NCBI RefSeq assembly: GCF_900111125.1
Contig: NZ_FOGE01000021.1
Coordinates: 20,186-84,185, forward strand
From: Sphingobium sp. YR768
Lineage (GTDB): Bacteria; Pseudomonadota; Alphaproteobacteria; Sphingomonadales; Sphingomonadaceae
Direction: 5' to 3'
Length of the DNA: 64,000 nucleotides
In this document: positions 43,301 to 51,059 of the stretch, piece by piece
Numbering within the stretch: position 1 is the stretch's first letter
Layout of the letters: each line of letters starts with the position of its first letter
The notes under the pieces: model-generated
What the model was told of the DNA's origin: nothing
The model's database searches: none
Seen by the model: the letters and a program-made list of their open reading frames with translations, nothing else
Program-made: the position numbers and the translations under genes

Positions 43301-44092
43301 GTGACCGCCAAGCCCAATCCGCGCGTGTTGATCGTGAATGACGATGGCATCGATGCGCCCGGTATCCTGTTGCTGGAAGAAGTGGTGCGCCAGTTCAGCG
43401 ACGATGTATGGGTGGTGGCGCCGGACGAGGAACGGTCCGGCGCGGGGCACAGCCTGTCGCTATCCTACCCGATCCGGGTGAAGCAGCGCGACGAGCGGCA
43501 TTTCGCGGTCAAGGGTACGCCGACCGACTGTGCGCTGCTGGGCGTCTATGAACTGCTGGGCGATCGCAAGCCCGACCTGCTGCTGTCGGGCATCAATCGC
43601 GGGCCGAACCTGGCGGAGGATATCACCTATTCGGGCACGGCATCGGCGGCGATCGAGGGCGCGATGCTGGGGATTCCGTCGATCGCCTTGAGCCAGATAT
43701 GGAGTTACCAGACGCCGGTCCATTGGAATACGGCACGCCATTATACGGCGCAGATCTTGCCGCATCTGCTCGGTCTGGAATGGACGCAGGGCAGTTTCGT
43801 CAACGTGAATTTCCCGCATTGCCCGCTCGATCAGGTGAGCGGCGTACGGGTCACTCGCCAAGGCATGCGCCCGCCCGGCTCCTTCCGCCCGATCCCGCGC
43901 GTCGATGAACGGCATGTGCCCTATTATTGGATCAAGATCGCCTTTCCGGACGGCGGCGCGGCAGAGGGGAATGATCTGGCCGCCGCGCGCGACAATGCGG
44001 TGTCGATCACGCCGATGCAGCTGGACATGACGGCGCACGATCAGTTGGCGCATTTCCGTTCGCTGTTCGAAACCGAACCGGTGGGGGCATGA
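43301..44092 (+). CDS. surE: SurE-family 5'/3'-nucleotidase or phosphatase
   Basis: 263 aa with a GTG start at 43301 after GGGAGAG. The SurE metal site is intact: VNDDGIDAPG (adjacent Asp pair), Ser in ERSGAGHSLSLSYP, and Asn in LLSGINRGPNLAEDITYSGT. SurE proteins hydrolyse phosphate from nucleotides and other phosphate esters. Housekeeping SurE usually sits beside pcm; this copy is instead divergent from the dikinase operon and overlaps a GntR regulator, so it is more likely a pathway-specific phosphatase acting on the phosphorylated intermediate. Substrate not known. Confidence 0.88.
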   Translation: MTAKPNPRVLIVNDDGIDAPGILLLEEVVRQFSDDVWVVAPDEERSGAGHSLSLSYPIRVKQRDERHFAVKGTPTDCALLGVYELLGDRKPDLLLSGINRGPNLAEDITYSGTASAAIEGAMLGIPSIALSQIWSYQTPVHWNTARHYTAQILPHLLGLEWTQGSFVNVNFPHCPLDQVSGVRVTRQGMRPPGSFRPIPRVDERHVPYYWIKIAFPDGGAAEGNDLAAARDNAVSITPMQLDMTAHDQLAHFRSLFETEPVGA

Positions 44093-44751
44093 ACGCGCCC
44101 GCCACGATCGGCACGACCGAAAAGGTCGCCGACGCCATCCGATCCGGCATCCGCACCGGCCAGTTCGTACCGGGCCAGCATCTGGTCGAGGCGGAGCTGA
44201 CGCTACGGCTGGGGATCAGTCGGTCTTCGTTGCGGGAGGCGCTGCGGCATTTGTCGGGGGACGGGATCGTCGCGATCCATCGCTATCGCGGGGCGCATAT
44301 CAACCGCCTGACCCGGCGGGAAGTGCGCGACCTGCTGGAGGTGCTGGAGCAACTGGTGCGGCTGGCGGCGCGTCTGGGTGCGGCATCGGGCCATGCCAAT
44401 CGCAGCCTGATGGATGCGGCGCTGGATGCGGCACGGCGACATGACGAGGATGGCGACCATCGCAGCTATATCGCGGTGCGGCAGGCCTTCTATGATTGCC
44501 TGTTCGAGGTGGCGGGCAACCGGGAATTGCCGCGGGTGACGCCGTTGCGGCGTGCTGATTTGTTCCGCGCGCAGATCCGCCCCTATCAGACCCGCGCGCA
44601 GCAGGATTCCCATACGGAAGGCTATCGGGCGATCGCGCAGACGGTGAATGACGGCGATGTGGAGGCAGCGGAAGCAGCGGTCGCGGCCCTGTTTGCGCAG
44701 ACCCATGCGATGGTGGACGAGTTGCCGGATGTGGCGTTCGATGTGGATTAA
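44089..44751 (+). CDS. GntR-family (FCD subfamily) transcriptional regulator 2
   Basis: 220 aa; the ATG overlaps the SurE stop (ATGA). It is a clear paralogue of the regulator at 10387-11106: both share GIRTG-x-FVPGQHL, LGISR-x-SLRE-x-L-x-HL, HRYRGAHI/NRYRGAYI and the C-terminal NREL-x-RV-x-PL-x-R-x-DLFRAQI. The winged helix lies at about residues 10-80 and the FCD domain after it. With operators b and c nearly identical, the two paralogues probably bind the same DNA pattern, maybe with different effectors. Followed by an intergenic palindrome. Confidence 0.9.
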   Translation: MNAPATIGTTEKVADAIRSGIRTGQFVPGQHLVEAELTLRLGISRSSLREALRHLSGDGIVAIHRYRGAHINRLTRREVRDLLEVLEQLVRLAARLGAASGHANRSLMDAALDAARRHDEDGDHRSYIAVRQAFYDCLFEVAGNRELPRVTPLRRADLFRAQIRPYQTRAQQDSHTEGYRAIAQTVNDGDVEAAEAAVAALFAQTHAMVDELPDVAFDVD

Positions 44752-44758
44752 ACAGGCC

Positions 44759-44853
44759 CGTTCGGGCCGAGCGAAGTCGAAGCCCATTGCTGAGCAGAGG
44801 CGAAGCAGCCTCGCTTTGCTCGGCATAGCCCTTCGACTTCGCTCAGGGCGAAC
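44759..44853. repeat. Imperfect palindromic intergenic repeat
   Basis: Arms of about 27 bases (44759-44785 and 44827-44853) sharing GAGCGAAGTCGAAG and CGTTCG as complements, with short mismatched blocks. It lies between convergent genes (44751 and 44859) and can act as a two-way terminator. GAGCGAAGTCGAAG elements are frequent between genes in sphingomonads (remembered). Confidence 0.75.
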
Positions 44854-44858
44854 GGAGG

Positions 44859-46085
44859 TCAGTGACTGGCGAGGATCGTCACAGCGCTCAGCCCGTCCTC
44901 CACGCCATAAAAACCGCCGCTATTTTCCGCCAGCGCTATGCGCGCGCCTTCCGCTTGGCGCTTGCCAGCCTCCCCGCGCAATTGCGTCACCAGTTCGTGG
45001 ATCTGGCCCAGTCCCGTGGCGCCGAGCGGATGCCCCTTCGACACCAGCCCGCCCGACACATTGACCGGGATGCGCCCGCCCAGCGCCGTCACGCCCGCTT
45101 CGGCATCATGCCCCGCCTGCCCCGGCGCGCTGAGGCCGAGCGCTTCGACCTGCACGATTTCGCCCGATGAGCTGGCGTCATGCACTTCGGCGACATGCAC
45201 GTCCTGCGGGCCAATGCCGGCCTTTTCATAAGCACGTGCCGACACGATACGAGTGACGTGGCGGGCATAATCGTCGGACGCCCGGTCGGTGCCGCTCTGC
45301 GATTCCGTCGCCAGCACGCGGACCGCGCGCGCCTGTGGAAAGCGGTCGAGCAGGTCGCCGGCGCACAGAACCGCCGCCGCCGCACCATCGCTGATCGGAG
45401 CGCACATCGGGACGGTCAGCGGCCAGCTGACATTGGGGGCGGCCAGCACATCCTCAATGCTCATGGCGTTCTGATATTGCGAGAGCGGGTTATATTGCGA
45501 ATGGTTATGGTTCTTGGCGGAGACGGCCGCGATCTGCCGCTGGGTCGTCCCATAGGTCGCCATGTAAAGCCGGGCCTGCGCGGCATAGGCGTCCATCATG
45601 ATATTGGGTCCGGGGCCGTCCAGTCCCTCCGGTGCGGGGGCGAGCATCCCCTGTGTCGAGGTGATATAGCGTTGCGCTTCCACGGCATCCAAAGGCTGCT
45701 GAAACACGGCGAAACGCTTCGCGCGATCGGTGCTGTAGAGCTTTTCCACGCCCACGATCAGCGCCACATCGGTCAGGCCGGCGCGAATATAGTCAGCCGC
45801 GACATGCAGGCCGATCGTCGCGCTGGCGCAGGCGGCTTCCACATGCAGCACGCGCAAGCCCTGTATACCGAGCGGCCGCAGCGCATATTCGCCGGGGATC
45901 GACATTTCGCCCGCGAAGAAACCCTGAATGACATTGCTGTAGATCGCCATGCCCAGGTCGCTGGCCTTCGCCCCGGCATCGGCCAGCGCTTCGCCGACCG
46001 CCTGTTGCGCCAGGTCGGTGTGGGTAAGATCCAGGTGCCGGCCAAAGGGCGTCATGCCGACGCCGATGATATGCACGTCGCGCAT
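44859..46085 (-). CDS. SCP-x-type thiolase / lipid-transfer-like acyltransferase
   Basis: 408 aa. The thiolase fold shows Cys86 in VEAACASAT and the catalytic His in SKGHPLGATG, but the second Cys motif (CxG) of degradative thiolases is absent; the end reads ALAENSGGFYG. This is the pattern of SCP-x/non-specific lipid-transfer thiolases, often found in steroid side-chain and terpenoid operons. Its ATG overlaps the ligase stop by one base. Last gene of the carboxylase operon; it could cleave the carboxylated or chain-extended CoA product. Confidence 0.88.
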   Translation of the reverse strand: MRDVHIIGVGMTPFGRHLDLTHTDLAQQAVGEALADAGAKASDLGMAIYSNVIQGFFAGEMSIPGEYALRPLGIQGLRVLHVEAACASATIGLHVAADYIRAGLTDVALIVGVEKLYSTDRAKRFAVFQQPLDAVEAQRYITSTQGMLAPAPEGLDGPGPNIMMDAYAAQARLYMATYGTTQRQIAAVSAKNHNHSQYNPLSQYQNAMSIEDVLAAPNVSWPLTVPMCAPISDGAAAAVLCAGDLLDRFPQARAVRVLATESQSGTDRASDDYARHVTRIVSARAYEKAGIGPQDVHVAEVHDASSSGEIVQVEALGLSAPGQAGHDAEAGVTALGGRIPVNVSGGLVSKGHPLGATGLGQIHELVTQLRGEAGKRQAEGARIALAENSGGFYGVEDGLSAVTILASH

Positions 46086-47635
46086 CAGATCGCCCTCCCG
46101 GCGTCATCCCAATAGGGTTTGCGCAGTTCCGCGCGCGATACCTTGCCTGCATTGGTGCGGGGCAGTTGGCGGACGATCTCGATCCGCTTGGGCGTCTTGA
46201 CCGCGCCCAGCGCCTCGCGGGCAAAGGCGATCAGGGTCGCTTCCTGCGGCTTGTGGCCGGGACGGGCCTCGACGAAGGCGATCACCGCCTCCCCCCACTT
46301 CTCGTCAGGGATGCCGACGACCGCACAATCCTGCACCGCGTCATGAGCCAGCAGCGCCTTTTCCACCTCGGCCGGATAGACGTTGAAGCCGCCCGAAATG
46401 ATCATGTCCTTCTTGCGGTCCACGACATAGAACCAGCCGTCTTCGTCGCGCACGCCGATGTCGCCGGTGTGGTGCCAGCCATGGGTCGAGACTTCGGCCG
46501 TCGCCTGCGGGTTCTTATAATAGCCCGCCATCACCAGCGGCCCGCGCACGACGATTTCGCCGCGCTCGCCGGGCGGAAGGATGTTGCCGTCATCATCCAT
46601 GATCTCGACGATGGAGAGCAGGTTCGGGCGGCCGCAACTGCCCGGATGCGCGAGGTCGCCCGCGTCGTTCAGATGCTCGTGGGGCGGCATGGCGGTGACG
46701 CACATGGGCGCTTCGGTCTGGCCGAAGCTGGCGTTCATCACTGGGCCGAAGACGGCGATCGCTTCTTTCAGCCGATCGAGCGACATGGGGGCGCCAGCAT
46801 AGCTGATATATTGCAGGCTGGAGAAATCCGCTTGCGCCACGCCGGGGTGCGACAGCAGCATGTAGATCGCGGTGGGCGGCAGGAACATATAGGTGACGCG
46901 ATGCTGCTCGATCGCCTCGATCACCGGGCCGGGATCGAATTTCGGCAGGATGACGACCGTGCCGCCCAGCGCCATGCTGGCCAACGCGAGCGGGCCGGCA
47001 GCATGGGTCATGGGCGCGGCCACCATGTTCACCGGGGGAGTGGTCATCGGCATGGACGCGACCAGGCTGGAGACGAGCGCCTGCCAGTTGCCGTTGGTCA
47101 GCATCACCCCCTTCGAGCGTCCGGTGGTGCCGCCGGTATTGGCGAGGAAGCCGAGTTCCTCCACCGCGCCGGCGCGGCGTTGCGGGACGGGTGGTGCCTC
47201 TGCATCGATTCGATCTTCCAGGAAGAAGTCGGCTTCGTCGAAAGGCCGGTCGAGCGCGATATAGCGCCGGATGTTCGGGCATTGCGCCCGAAACTCGGAT
47301 ATGCGGTCAGCCACTTCGGAATGGACGAACAACGTGTCGATATCGAGCAGGTCGAACAGATAGGCATTCTCGCTGGCGCTGGCCCGGTTATTGGCCATCG
47401 CCCAGACGCCATCTGCGCGCAGGATACCCAGCACCGCCTCGAACGCGACCATGGCGTTGCCGCTCAGCACGGCGGCATGGGCGCCCGGCGCGAAGCCGTC
47501 CGCGATCAGCAGCGCGGCGATGGCGTTCGCGCGGGCCGCGACCTGCGCATAGGTTTTTTGCCTGTCGCCCTCGATCATGCAGGGCTTGTCATGCGCGATG
47601 CGCAGGCCGCGATCGAAATAGTCGATCATTCGCAT
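46085..47635 (-). CDS. Acyl-CoA synthetase (AMP-forming, FadD-like)
   Basis: 516 aa from the ATG at 47635; a longer frame would start inside the palindromic repeat. The AMP-binding P-loop is NTGGTTGRSKGV; later motifs are SFGQTEAP, GWHHTGDIG and VDRKKDMIISGGFNVYPAEVE, with the adenylation Lys in the C-terminal KTPKRIEIV...TNAGKVSR region. It activates a carboxylic acid to its CoA thioester. Between the carboxyltransferase and the thiolase, it may activate the acid formed by carboxylation. Substrate length cannot be inferred. Confidence 0.92.
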   Translation of the reverse strand: MRMIDYFDRGLRIAHDKPCMIEGDRQKTYAQVAARANAIAALLIADGFAPGAHAAVLSGNAMVAFEAVLGILRADGVWAMANNRASASENAYLFDLLDIDTLFVHSEVADRISEFRAQCPNIRRYIALDRPFDEADFFLEDRIDAEAPPVPQRRAGAVEELGFLANTGGTTGRSKGVMLTNGNWQALVSSLVASMPMTTPPVNMVAAPMTHAAGPLALASMALGGTVVILPKFDPGPVIEAIEQHRVTYMFLPPTAIYMLLSHPGVAQADFSSLQYISYAGAPMSLDRLKEAIAVFGPVMNASFGQTEAPMCVTAMPPHEHLNDAGDLAHPGSCGRPNLLSIVEIMDDDGNILPPGERGEIVVRGPLVMAGYYKNPQATAEVSTHGWHHTGDIGVRDEDGWFYVVDRKKDMIISGGFNVYPAEVEKALLAHDAVQDCAVVGIPDEKWGEAVIAFVEARPGHKPQEATLIAFAREALGAVKTPKRIEIVRQLPRTNAGKVSRAELRKPYWDDAGRAI

Positions 47636-47650
47636 GGGGTGGCCCCTTTC

Positions 47651-47718
47651 GTCATTGCGAGCGTAGCGAAGCAATCCATCGGCGCGTCATTGGATTGCTT
47701 CGCTACGCTCGCAATGAC
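47651..47718. repeat. Palindromic repeat with 28-bp perfect arms
   Basis: Arms 47651-47678 (starting GTCATTGCGAGCGTAGCGAA) and 47691-47718 are exact reverse complements with a 12-base spacer. It sits inside the carboxylase operon between the carboxyltransferase and ligase genes, where it could reduce read-through or stabilise the upstream mRNA. The element type is widespread in alphaproteobacteria (remembered). Confidence 0.88.
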
Positions 47719-47728
47719 GGAGAGGTGT

Positions 47729-49186
47729 TCAACGCCGCAGCGTCAGGTCCAGCGCACTCGACTTGATCTGCACCAGCGGCGCGGTGGCGAGCTTCATCAG
47801 CTTTTGCACCTGCGCCAGTTCGGGCGAGGAGAGCGTGGGATAATCCCGCGCCACCGGGCCGGCCTTGCGCATCCGGTCGATGTCGGACGCGGGGACCAGC
47901 GCGCGCAGGATCAGTTCGTCGTCATCCTCCCCGGTGCCATGGCGGCGGCGCAGTTCGGCCAGGTCGGGCTGTTCGGGCGGGTTGTCCAGGATTTCCTTCG
48001 CGCGCGGCTTGGACAATATCTGGTCCAGCACATCGCCGTCGATCGGCGCGACCGGATCGCCGTAGAAGCCCGCCGCATATTGGATCACCTCGTCCGGAAC
48101 GACCGAATAGCGCTTGCCGGTCACGATATTCAGCACGGCCAGCGTACCCACCAGCTGCGCGAAGGGCGTGGCCATGCCGGGATAGCCCAGCTCCCGCCGC
48201 ACCAGCGCAACCTCCGCCAGCACGGCCGGCAGCCTGTCGAGCATATTCTGCTGCACCAGCTGCGCGCGCAGCGTGCCCATCATGCCGCCGGGGATCTGGT
48301 GCTTGAGCGCGGTCACATCATATTCGAAATGCTGGTTGACCAGGAAGCCGGCGGCCTTGCCCACCCGCTCGAAATGATCGGCGACGGGCTTAAGCTTGGA
48401 CGTGTCGATATTATGGGTGTGGCCCATCATCTCGACATTCTTGGTCATGATCTCGATCGAGGGGATGGACGGCCCGTTGGCCATCGGGCGCACGGCGGTA
48501 TGCAGCACGGTCACGCCGAATTCGATCGCATCCATATAGGTTTTGGCCGATTGCCCCAGCATATTGTTGGCGTGCATCTCGATCGGCTTGCCGCGCGCCT
48601 TGGCGACGATGGCGGGGACGAGCGTGGAGATACGGTCGCGATCCAGCACGCCGCCGGTGTCGTAAAGCAGCAGGCTATCGACTTCGGGCAGCGCCGAGAG
48701 CTTGTCCGCCTTGTCCGCATAATAGTCGTCGGTATGGACCGGCGACAATGTGAAGAGCATCGTGCCCGCCACCTGACAGCCATGGCCCTTGGCGATCTTC
48801 GCCAGCCGGTGCATCTTGTCGATGTTGAACAGCACATCGTAGAGCCAGAAGCTGCGGATGCCATGGACACACAGGCGATCCACCCACAGGTCCATCAGCA
48901 CATCGGGCGTGAAGCCGAATGTCACCGACCCGTTGGAGCGGCAGCCCGCGCGCAGCGGCGTGTTGGGCATGGAGCCGATCAGCAGGTCGAGGCCCGCCCA
49001 GGGATCTTCCTGGCAATGGCGGGTCAGCACTTCGAACAGCGAGGAGCCGGCCAGACTGATGATATTATAGCCGGTCTGGTCGATGATCGGCGTCACCGGC
49101 AGCGCCATGCCGGCCTGCATCCGCATGCCCCACAGGCTCTGCTGCCCGTCGCGCATGGTTTCGTCGAGGAATATGATATGGGCCAT
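47729..49186 (-). CDS. Divergent pyruvate carboxylase-type carboxyltransferase
   Basis: 485 aa. Overall order matches the PC/oxaloacetate decarboxylase carboxyltransferase barrel: DETMRDGQQSLWGMR (residues 8-22), the GIRSFWLYDVL strand, HQIPGGMMGTLRAQ (296-309) and the PcB-like helical tail with YGDPVAP-type landmarks. Key residues differ. The carboxylated metal-binding Lys of PC (IKDMAG) is Tyr175 (LYDTGG); the H-x-H metal pair is His205-Ala-Asn207 (MHANN); the catalytic Thr of GGQYTN is Gly304, with Thr305 next. Asp8 remains. The usual Zn site is therefore incomplete. With BCCP and biotin carboxylase genes directly upstream, it should be the carboxyltransferase of a biotin enzyme that carboxylates a ketone-like substrate, but not by the standard site. 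Anaplerotic pyruvate carboxylase is unlikely. Confidence 0.82.
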   Translation of the reverse strand: MAHIIFLDETMRDGQQSLWGMRMQAGMALPVTPIIDQTGYNIISLAGSSLFEVLTRHCQEDPWAGLDLLIGSMPNTPLRAGCRSNGSVTFGFTPDVLMDLWVDRLCVHGIRSFWLYDVLFNIDKMHRLAKIAKGHGCQVAGTMLFTLSPVHTDDYYADKADKLSALPEVDSLLLYDTGGVLDRDRISTLVPAIVAKARGKPIEMHANNMLGQSAKTYMDAIEFGVTVLHTAVRPMANGPSIPSIEIMTKNVEMMGHTHNIDTSKLKPVADHFERVGKAAGFLVNQHFEYDVTALKHQIPGGMMGTLRAQLVQQNMLDRLPAVLAEVALVRRELGYPGMATPFAQLVGTLAVLNIVTGKRYSVVPDEVIQYAAGFYGDPVAPIDGDVLDQILSKPRAKEILDNPPEQPDLAELRRRHGTGEDDDELILRALVPASDIDRMRKAGPVARDYPTLSSPELAQVQKLMKLATAPLVQIKSSALDLTLRR

Positions 49187-49191
49187 GCCTT

Positions 49192-50547
49192 TTACTCCGG
49201 GGAAGCGAGCAGGGTCTGCTCAAGCCAGCGTGTGTGGATGCGGTTTTCGATGAAATCTGGGTGGCGCACGATGCGGCGATGCAGGTCGATGGTGGTGGGC
49301 ACGCCTTCCACCTTGAAGGCGTCGAGTGCCTCCGTCAGCTTCGCCACCGCGTCGGCGCGATCGCTGCCATGGACGATCAGCTTGCCGATCATGCTGTCGT
49401 AGAAAGGCGGGATCATCGCCCCTTCCGACATATGGCTGTCGAGGCGGATGCCCTCGCCCGTCGGCACCTGCCAGCCGGTGATGCGGCCGGGGACGGGAAT
49501 GAAACCCTTCCCCACATCCTCCGCGTTGATGCGACATTCGATGGCATGGCCAGTGACGCGGACATCGTCCTGCGCCACCGACAGCGCCGACCCGCCGGCA
49601 ATGCGAATCTGTTCCTGCACCAGATCGAAACCGGTGATCATTTCGGATACCGGATGCTCGACCTGGATGCGGGCGTTGACCTCGATGAAATAGACTTCCT
49701 CGCGCGCGACGTCGTAGAGGAATTCGGCGGTGCCGGCGTTGCGATAGTGGACGCTAGCGGCGAGCGCGACGGCCGCTTCGTGAAGCTGCTTGCGCACCCG
49801 GTCCGGCATGGCGGTGCAGGGCGCTTCCTCGACCAGCTTCTGGTAACGGCGCTGCACCGAACAATCGCGTTCGCCGAAATGCACGACCTTGCCGGTGCCG
49901 TCGCCCATCAACTGCACCTCGACATGGCGCGCTTCGGGCACGAAGCGCTCCATGAACAGGCGGCCGTCGTTGAAGGCGGCAAGGGCTTCAGCCGACGCCT
50001 TGTGGAAACCGGCCTCGACTTCATTCGCATTGTTGGCGATCACCATGCCGCGTCCGCCACCACCGGCCGACGCCTTGAGCAGCACGGGATAGCCGATGCG
50101 GTCGCCTTCACGGCGGGCGTCGGCGGCCGACGCGATTTCCTCGCTGCCCGGCACCAGCGGCACGCCGGCGGCCTTGGCCATGGCGCGGGCTTGCAGCTTG
50201 TCGCCCAGCGCGTCGATCATGTCGGGTTCGGGACCGACGAAGGCGATGCCATGTTCGGCGCATAGGCGCGGCAAGATGCTGCGCTCCGACAGGAAGCCAT
50301 AGCCCGGATGCAGCGCGTCGCAGCCAGCAGCCTTGGCCGCATGGACGACGAGGCGCGGGTCGAGATAGGATTTCGCCGCCGGGCCGGGACCAAGGACCAG
50401 CGCTCGGTCGGCTAGCCTGGCGGCGGCGCTGCCCCGGTCGGCGTCGGATATGCCCACCACGGTTTGCGTGTTCAGCCCTTGGGCGGCGCGCACGATGCGG
50501 AGGGCGATTTCGCCGCGATTGGCGATGAAGAGGCGGTTGACGGCCAT
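49192..50547 (-). CDS. Biotin carboxylase subunit
   Basis: 452 aa from the ATG at 50547, six bases after the BCCP stop. A canonical ATP-grasp biotin carboxylase: LFIANRGEIALRI, LHPGYGFLSER, KASAGGGGRGM, ERDCSVQRRYQKLVEEAP, EVNARIQVEHPVSEMITG. It carboxylates biotin on BCCP using ATP and bicarbonate. All catalytic landmarks are present, so the enzyme as a whole is likely active even though the carboxyltransferase is divergent. Five bases before the carboxyltransferase start. The general AccC of fatty-acid synthesis is expected elsewhere. Confidence 0.95.
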   Translation of the reverse strand: MAVNRLFIANRGEIALRIVRAAQGLNTQTVVGISDADRGSAAARLADRALVLGPGPAAKSYLDPRLVVHAAKAAGCDALHPGYGFLSERSILPRLCAEHGIAFVGPEPDMIDALGDKLQARAMAKAAGVPLVPGSEEIASAADARREGDRIGYPVLLKASAGGGGRGMVIANNANEVEAGFHKASAEALAAFNDGRLFMERFVPEARHVEVQLMGDGTGKVVHFGERDCSVQRRYQKLVEEAPCTAMPDRVRKQLHEAAVALAASVHYRNAGTAEFLYDVAREEVYFIEVNARIQVEHPVSEMITGFDLVQEQIRIAGGSALSVAQDDVRVTGHAIECRINAEDVGKGFIPVPGRITGWQVPTGEGIRLDSHMSEGAMIPPFYDSMIGKLIVHGSDRADAVAKLTEALDAFKVEGVPTTIDLHRRIVRHPDFIENRIHTRWLEQTLLASPE

Positions 50548-50552
50548 CTTTC

Positions 50553-51059
50553 TTACCCCGGAATGACGGCGAAGAGCGGCTGGTCGGCCTCCACCATCGC
50601 GCCGTCGGTGGCCAGGATGGCATGAACCGTGCCGGACAGCCCTGCGCGAACGGCGGTGAACAGCTTCATCACCTCGACCAGGCACATTTCGGTGTCGGCG
50701 GTGACGACCGACCCCACATCGACATAGACCGGCGAACCGGGCTTGGGCGCGCGATAGAAAGTGCCGAGATAGGGCGCGCGGACGATGACGGCATTGTCGG
50801 GCAGGCTGGACGGCGCGGCGGCCGGGATTGCGGCTGACGCTGGTGCCTCAGCCGCCGGCGCAGCGGCAGCGGGCGCAACCGGCTCCACCCGCACAGCGAC
50901 GGCCTGCGCACCCAATCCGGGCGCCGACGCATCGGCCGACAGATAAATTTCAAATTCCCCCGAACGCACATGCAGTTCGCGCATGCCCGACGCCTGGAAA
51001 TCGGCGATCAGCGCCTCGATATCCGCCAGCGCTGCGCCCTCTGTTTTCGGCCCGCTCAT
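50553..51059 (-). CDS. Biotin carboxyl carrier protein (BCCP)
   Basis: 168 aa. An N-terminal helix and strand (FQASGMRELHVRSGEFEIYL), an Ala/Pro-rich linker (residues 52-85) and the biotinyl domain with EVMKLFTAV, where Lys132 is the biotinylation site (VMKL rather than the usual AMKM). The APYLGTFYRAPKPGSPVYV segment is AccB-like. Its start overlaps the stop of the 516-aa gene by 4 bases. A paralogue lacking the Lys is encoded at 39649-40065 in the dikinase operon, linking the two operons evolutionarily. Confidence 0.93.
   Translation of the reverse strand: MSGPKTEGAALADIEALIADFQASGMRELHVRSGEFEIYLSADASAPGLGAQAVAVRVEPVAPAAAAPAAEAPASAAIPAAAPSSLPDNAVIVRAPYLGTFYRAPKPGSPVYVDVGSVVTADTEMCLVEVMKLFTAVRAGLSGTVHAILATDGAMVEADQPLFAVIPG

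Noticed and set aside
47651..47718. CRISPR repeat
   Set aside because: Only one palindromic unit with no spacer series; it is an isolated inverted repeat.
46166..49402. A 1,078-codon + strand frame opposite the ligase and carboxyltransferase genes
   Set aside because: It crosses two confirmed minus-strand genes and a palindromic repeat and has no family motif; it is a shadow of GC-rich codon bias.
47729..51059. Ordinary anaplerotic pyruvate carboxylase
   Set aside because: The carboxyltransferase lacks the metal-binding Lys and His and the catalytic Thr at the aligned positions, and the operon contains a ligase, a thiolase and an unknown subunit under a catabolic operator.
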